DNA from: a bacterium
GTDB taxonomy: Bacteria; Zixibacteria; MSB-5A5; GN15; FEB-12
Length of the DNA stretch: 6,698 nt
Direction: 5' to 3'
Assembly (NCBI GenBank): GCA_030619425.1
Contig: JAUXBJ010000107.1
Coordinates: 1-6,698, forward strand
Of the stretch, positions 5,760 to 6,698 are shown one piece after another; the first letter of the stretch is position 1, and each line of letters opens with the position of its first letter. The notes under the pieces were generated by a model. That model saw only the letters and a program-made list of their open reading frames with translations, did no database searches and was not told the DNA's origin. The position numbers and the translations under genes are program-made.

Positions 5760-6698
5760 TCAGGTTACGATGCCGACCTTCTCTCTGACCGTCGTATGCT
5801 CTCCCAGTACCTGTTTCAAGTATTGCCCGGTGTAGGATTTGCGCACCTCGGCCACCTCCTCGGGCGTGCCGGTGGCAAGAATGCGACCGCCCTCGTCGCC
5901 ACCCTCGGGACCAATGTCGATTATCCAGTCGGCCGTCTTGACGACATCAAGGTTGTGCTCGATCACCAGCACCGTGTTGCCGCGATCGACCAGCTCATTG
6001 AGAACATTAAGCAGCATCCGGATATCTTCAAAGTGTAACCCGGTGGTCGGTTCATCGAGGATGTACAACGTGCGTCCGGTGGCGATTTTCGATAGTTCCG
6101 TGGCCAGCTTGACCCGCTGGGCTTCACCGCCGGAGAGGGTGGTTGCCTGCTGTCCCAGGCGGATGTAGCCTAACCCGACGTTGGCCAGGGTCAACAGCTT
6201 CTTCTTGATGCGCGGGATGTTCTCAAAGAATGTGAGGGCTTCATCGACGGTCATATCGAGCACATCGGCGATCGACTTCCCTTTGAACGTTACCTCCAGC
6301 GTCTCGCGGCTATAACGCTTTCCCTTGCAGACATCGCATCGTACGTAAACGTCGGGCAGGAAATGCATCTCGATCTTAATGATACCGTCACCATCGCAGG
6401 CGGCGCAGCGACCGCCCTTGACATTGAACGAAAACCGTCCCGGCAGGTATCCACGCGCCCGCGCCTCCTGCAAACCGGCAAAGAGGTCACGGATATGCGT
6501 AAACACGCCGGTGTAGGTGGCCGGGTTGGAACGCGGGGTGCGCCCGATCGGGGATTGGTTGATGTCGATAACTTTGTCGATGTGCTCCAGCCCATCGATG
6601 CTTTTATAGGGCAGCGGCGCTTTGCGGCTACTGTAGAAACGTCGGGCCATCAGACGATAGAGCGTTTCGTTGATCAAGGTCGATTTACCCGAACCTGA
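5760..6698 (-). CDS. uvrA: UvrA, excinuclease ABC subunit A, C-terminal part (partial, runs off right edge)
   Basis: DNA-damage recognition ATPase of nucleotide excision repair, partner of UvrB. The 312 visible C-terminal residues (of about 940 in a full UvrA) begin inside the Walker A of the second ABC domain ([14 protein letters not shown]). Next come [21 protein letters not shown], and the zinc finger with two CxxC pairs ([11 protein letters not shown] and [10 protein letters not shown]). The ABC signature [12 protein letters not shown], Walker [13 protein letters not shown] and the switch-histidine segment [11 protein letters not shown] follow, with an ordinary C-terminal tail ending [11 protein letters not shown]. 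All motifs are intact. The visible frame is open to the last base; the true start lies beyond the window. About 200 bases separate its stop from the kinase gene, which has its own promoter, so no operon link is implied. Confidence 0.98.
   Translation of the reverse strand, partial: SGSGKSTLINETLYRLMARRFYSSRKAPLPYKSIDGLEHIDKVIDINQSPIGRTPRSNPATYTGVFTHIRDLFAGLQEARARGYLPGRFSFNVKGGRCAACDGDGIIKIEMHFLPDVYVRCDVCKGKRYSRETLEVTFKGKSIADVLDMTVDEALTFFENIPRIKKKLLTLANVGLGYIRLGQQATTLSGGEAQRVKLATELSKIATGRTLYILDEPTTGLHFEDIRMLLNVLNELVDRGNTVLVIEHNLDVVKTADWIIDIGPEGGDEGGRILATGTPEEVAEVRKSYTGQYLKQVLGEHTTVREKVGIVT

Overview
The window holds five protein genes, all on the minus strand (read right to left), plus their control regions. 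From high to low coordinate they are: the 3' part of uvrA (cut by the right edge at its second Walker A), a soluble GAF-domain histidine kinase, a sigma-54-dependent NtrC-family response regulator, a small cysteine-rich protein, a NuoE-type [2Fe-2S] subunit with a cysteine-rich C-terminal extension, and the 5' part of a NuoF/HndC/HydB-type flavoprotein (cut by the left edge). I see no RNA genes, mobile elements or CRISPR arrays. The long plus-strand reading frames are shadows of these genes.

Organism: composition is moderately GC-rich. Shine-Dalgarno sites are strong, one of them an exact AAAGGAGGT. A sigma-54 two-component pair sits beside NuoE/NuoF-type subunits of the kind used in NAD(P)-linked, often electron-bifurcating, [FeFe]-hydrogenases or related soluble oxidoreductases. 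This suggests an anaerobic, probably Gram-negative bacterium, such as a deltaproteobacterium-like lineage or a poorly cultured candidate phylum. The phylum cannot be fixed from the sequence alone.

Layout: (1) 5760-6698, uvrA, DNA repair, unrelated in function to the rest. (2) 5562-5759, an intergenic region with a near-consensus sigma-70 promoter (TTGACA, 18 bp, TATATT) reading into the kinase. (3) 2510-5561, kinase and regulator genes overlapping by 8 bases, so probably translationally coupled. (4) 2084-2509, a 426-base gap with a hairpin after the regulator, two 15-bp near-palindromes, and a sigma-54 -24/-12 promoter facing the next operon. (5) 1-2083, cysteine-rich protein, NuoE-like and NuoF-like genes, tightly packed and probably one operon continuing past the left edge.

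How they may work together (inference): a cytosolic GAF kinase senses a redox or metabolic signal and phosphorylates the NtrC-type activator. The activator binds the upstream palindromes and drives RNA polymerase-sigma-54 at the promoter at 2279-2294, switching on an NAD(P)H:ferredoxin or hydrogenase-type electron-transfer complex. The least described parts are the two-module cysteine-rich protein, the cysteine-rich tail of the NuoE-like subunit, and the NuoF-like N-terminal ferredoxin domain, which lacks one of its usual four cysteines.
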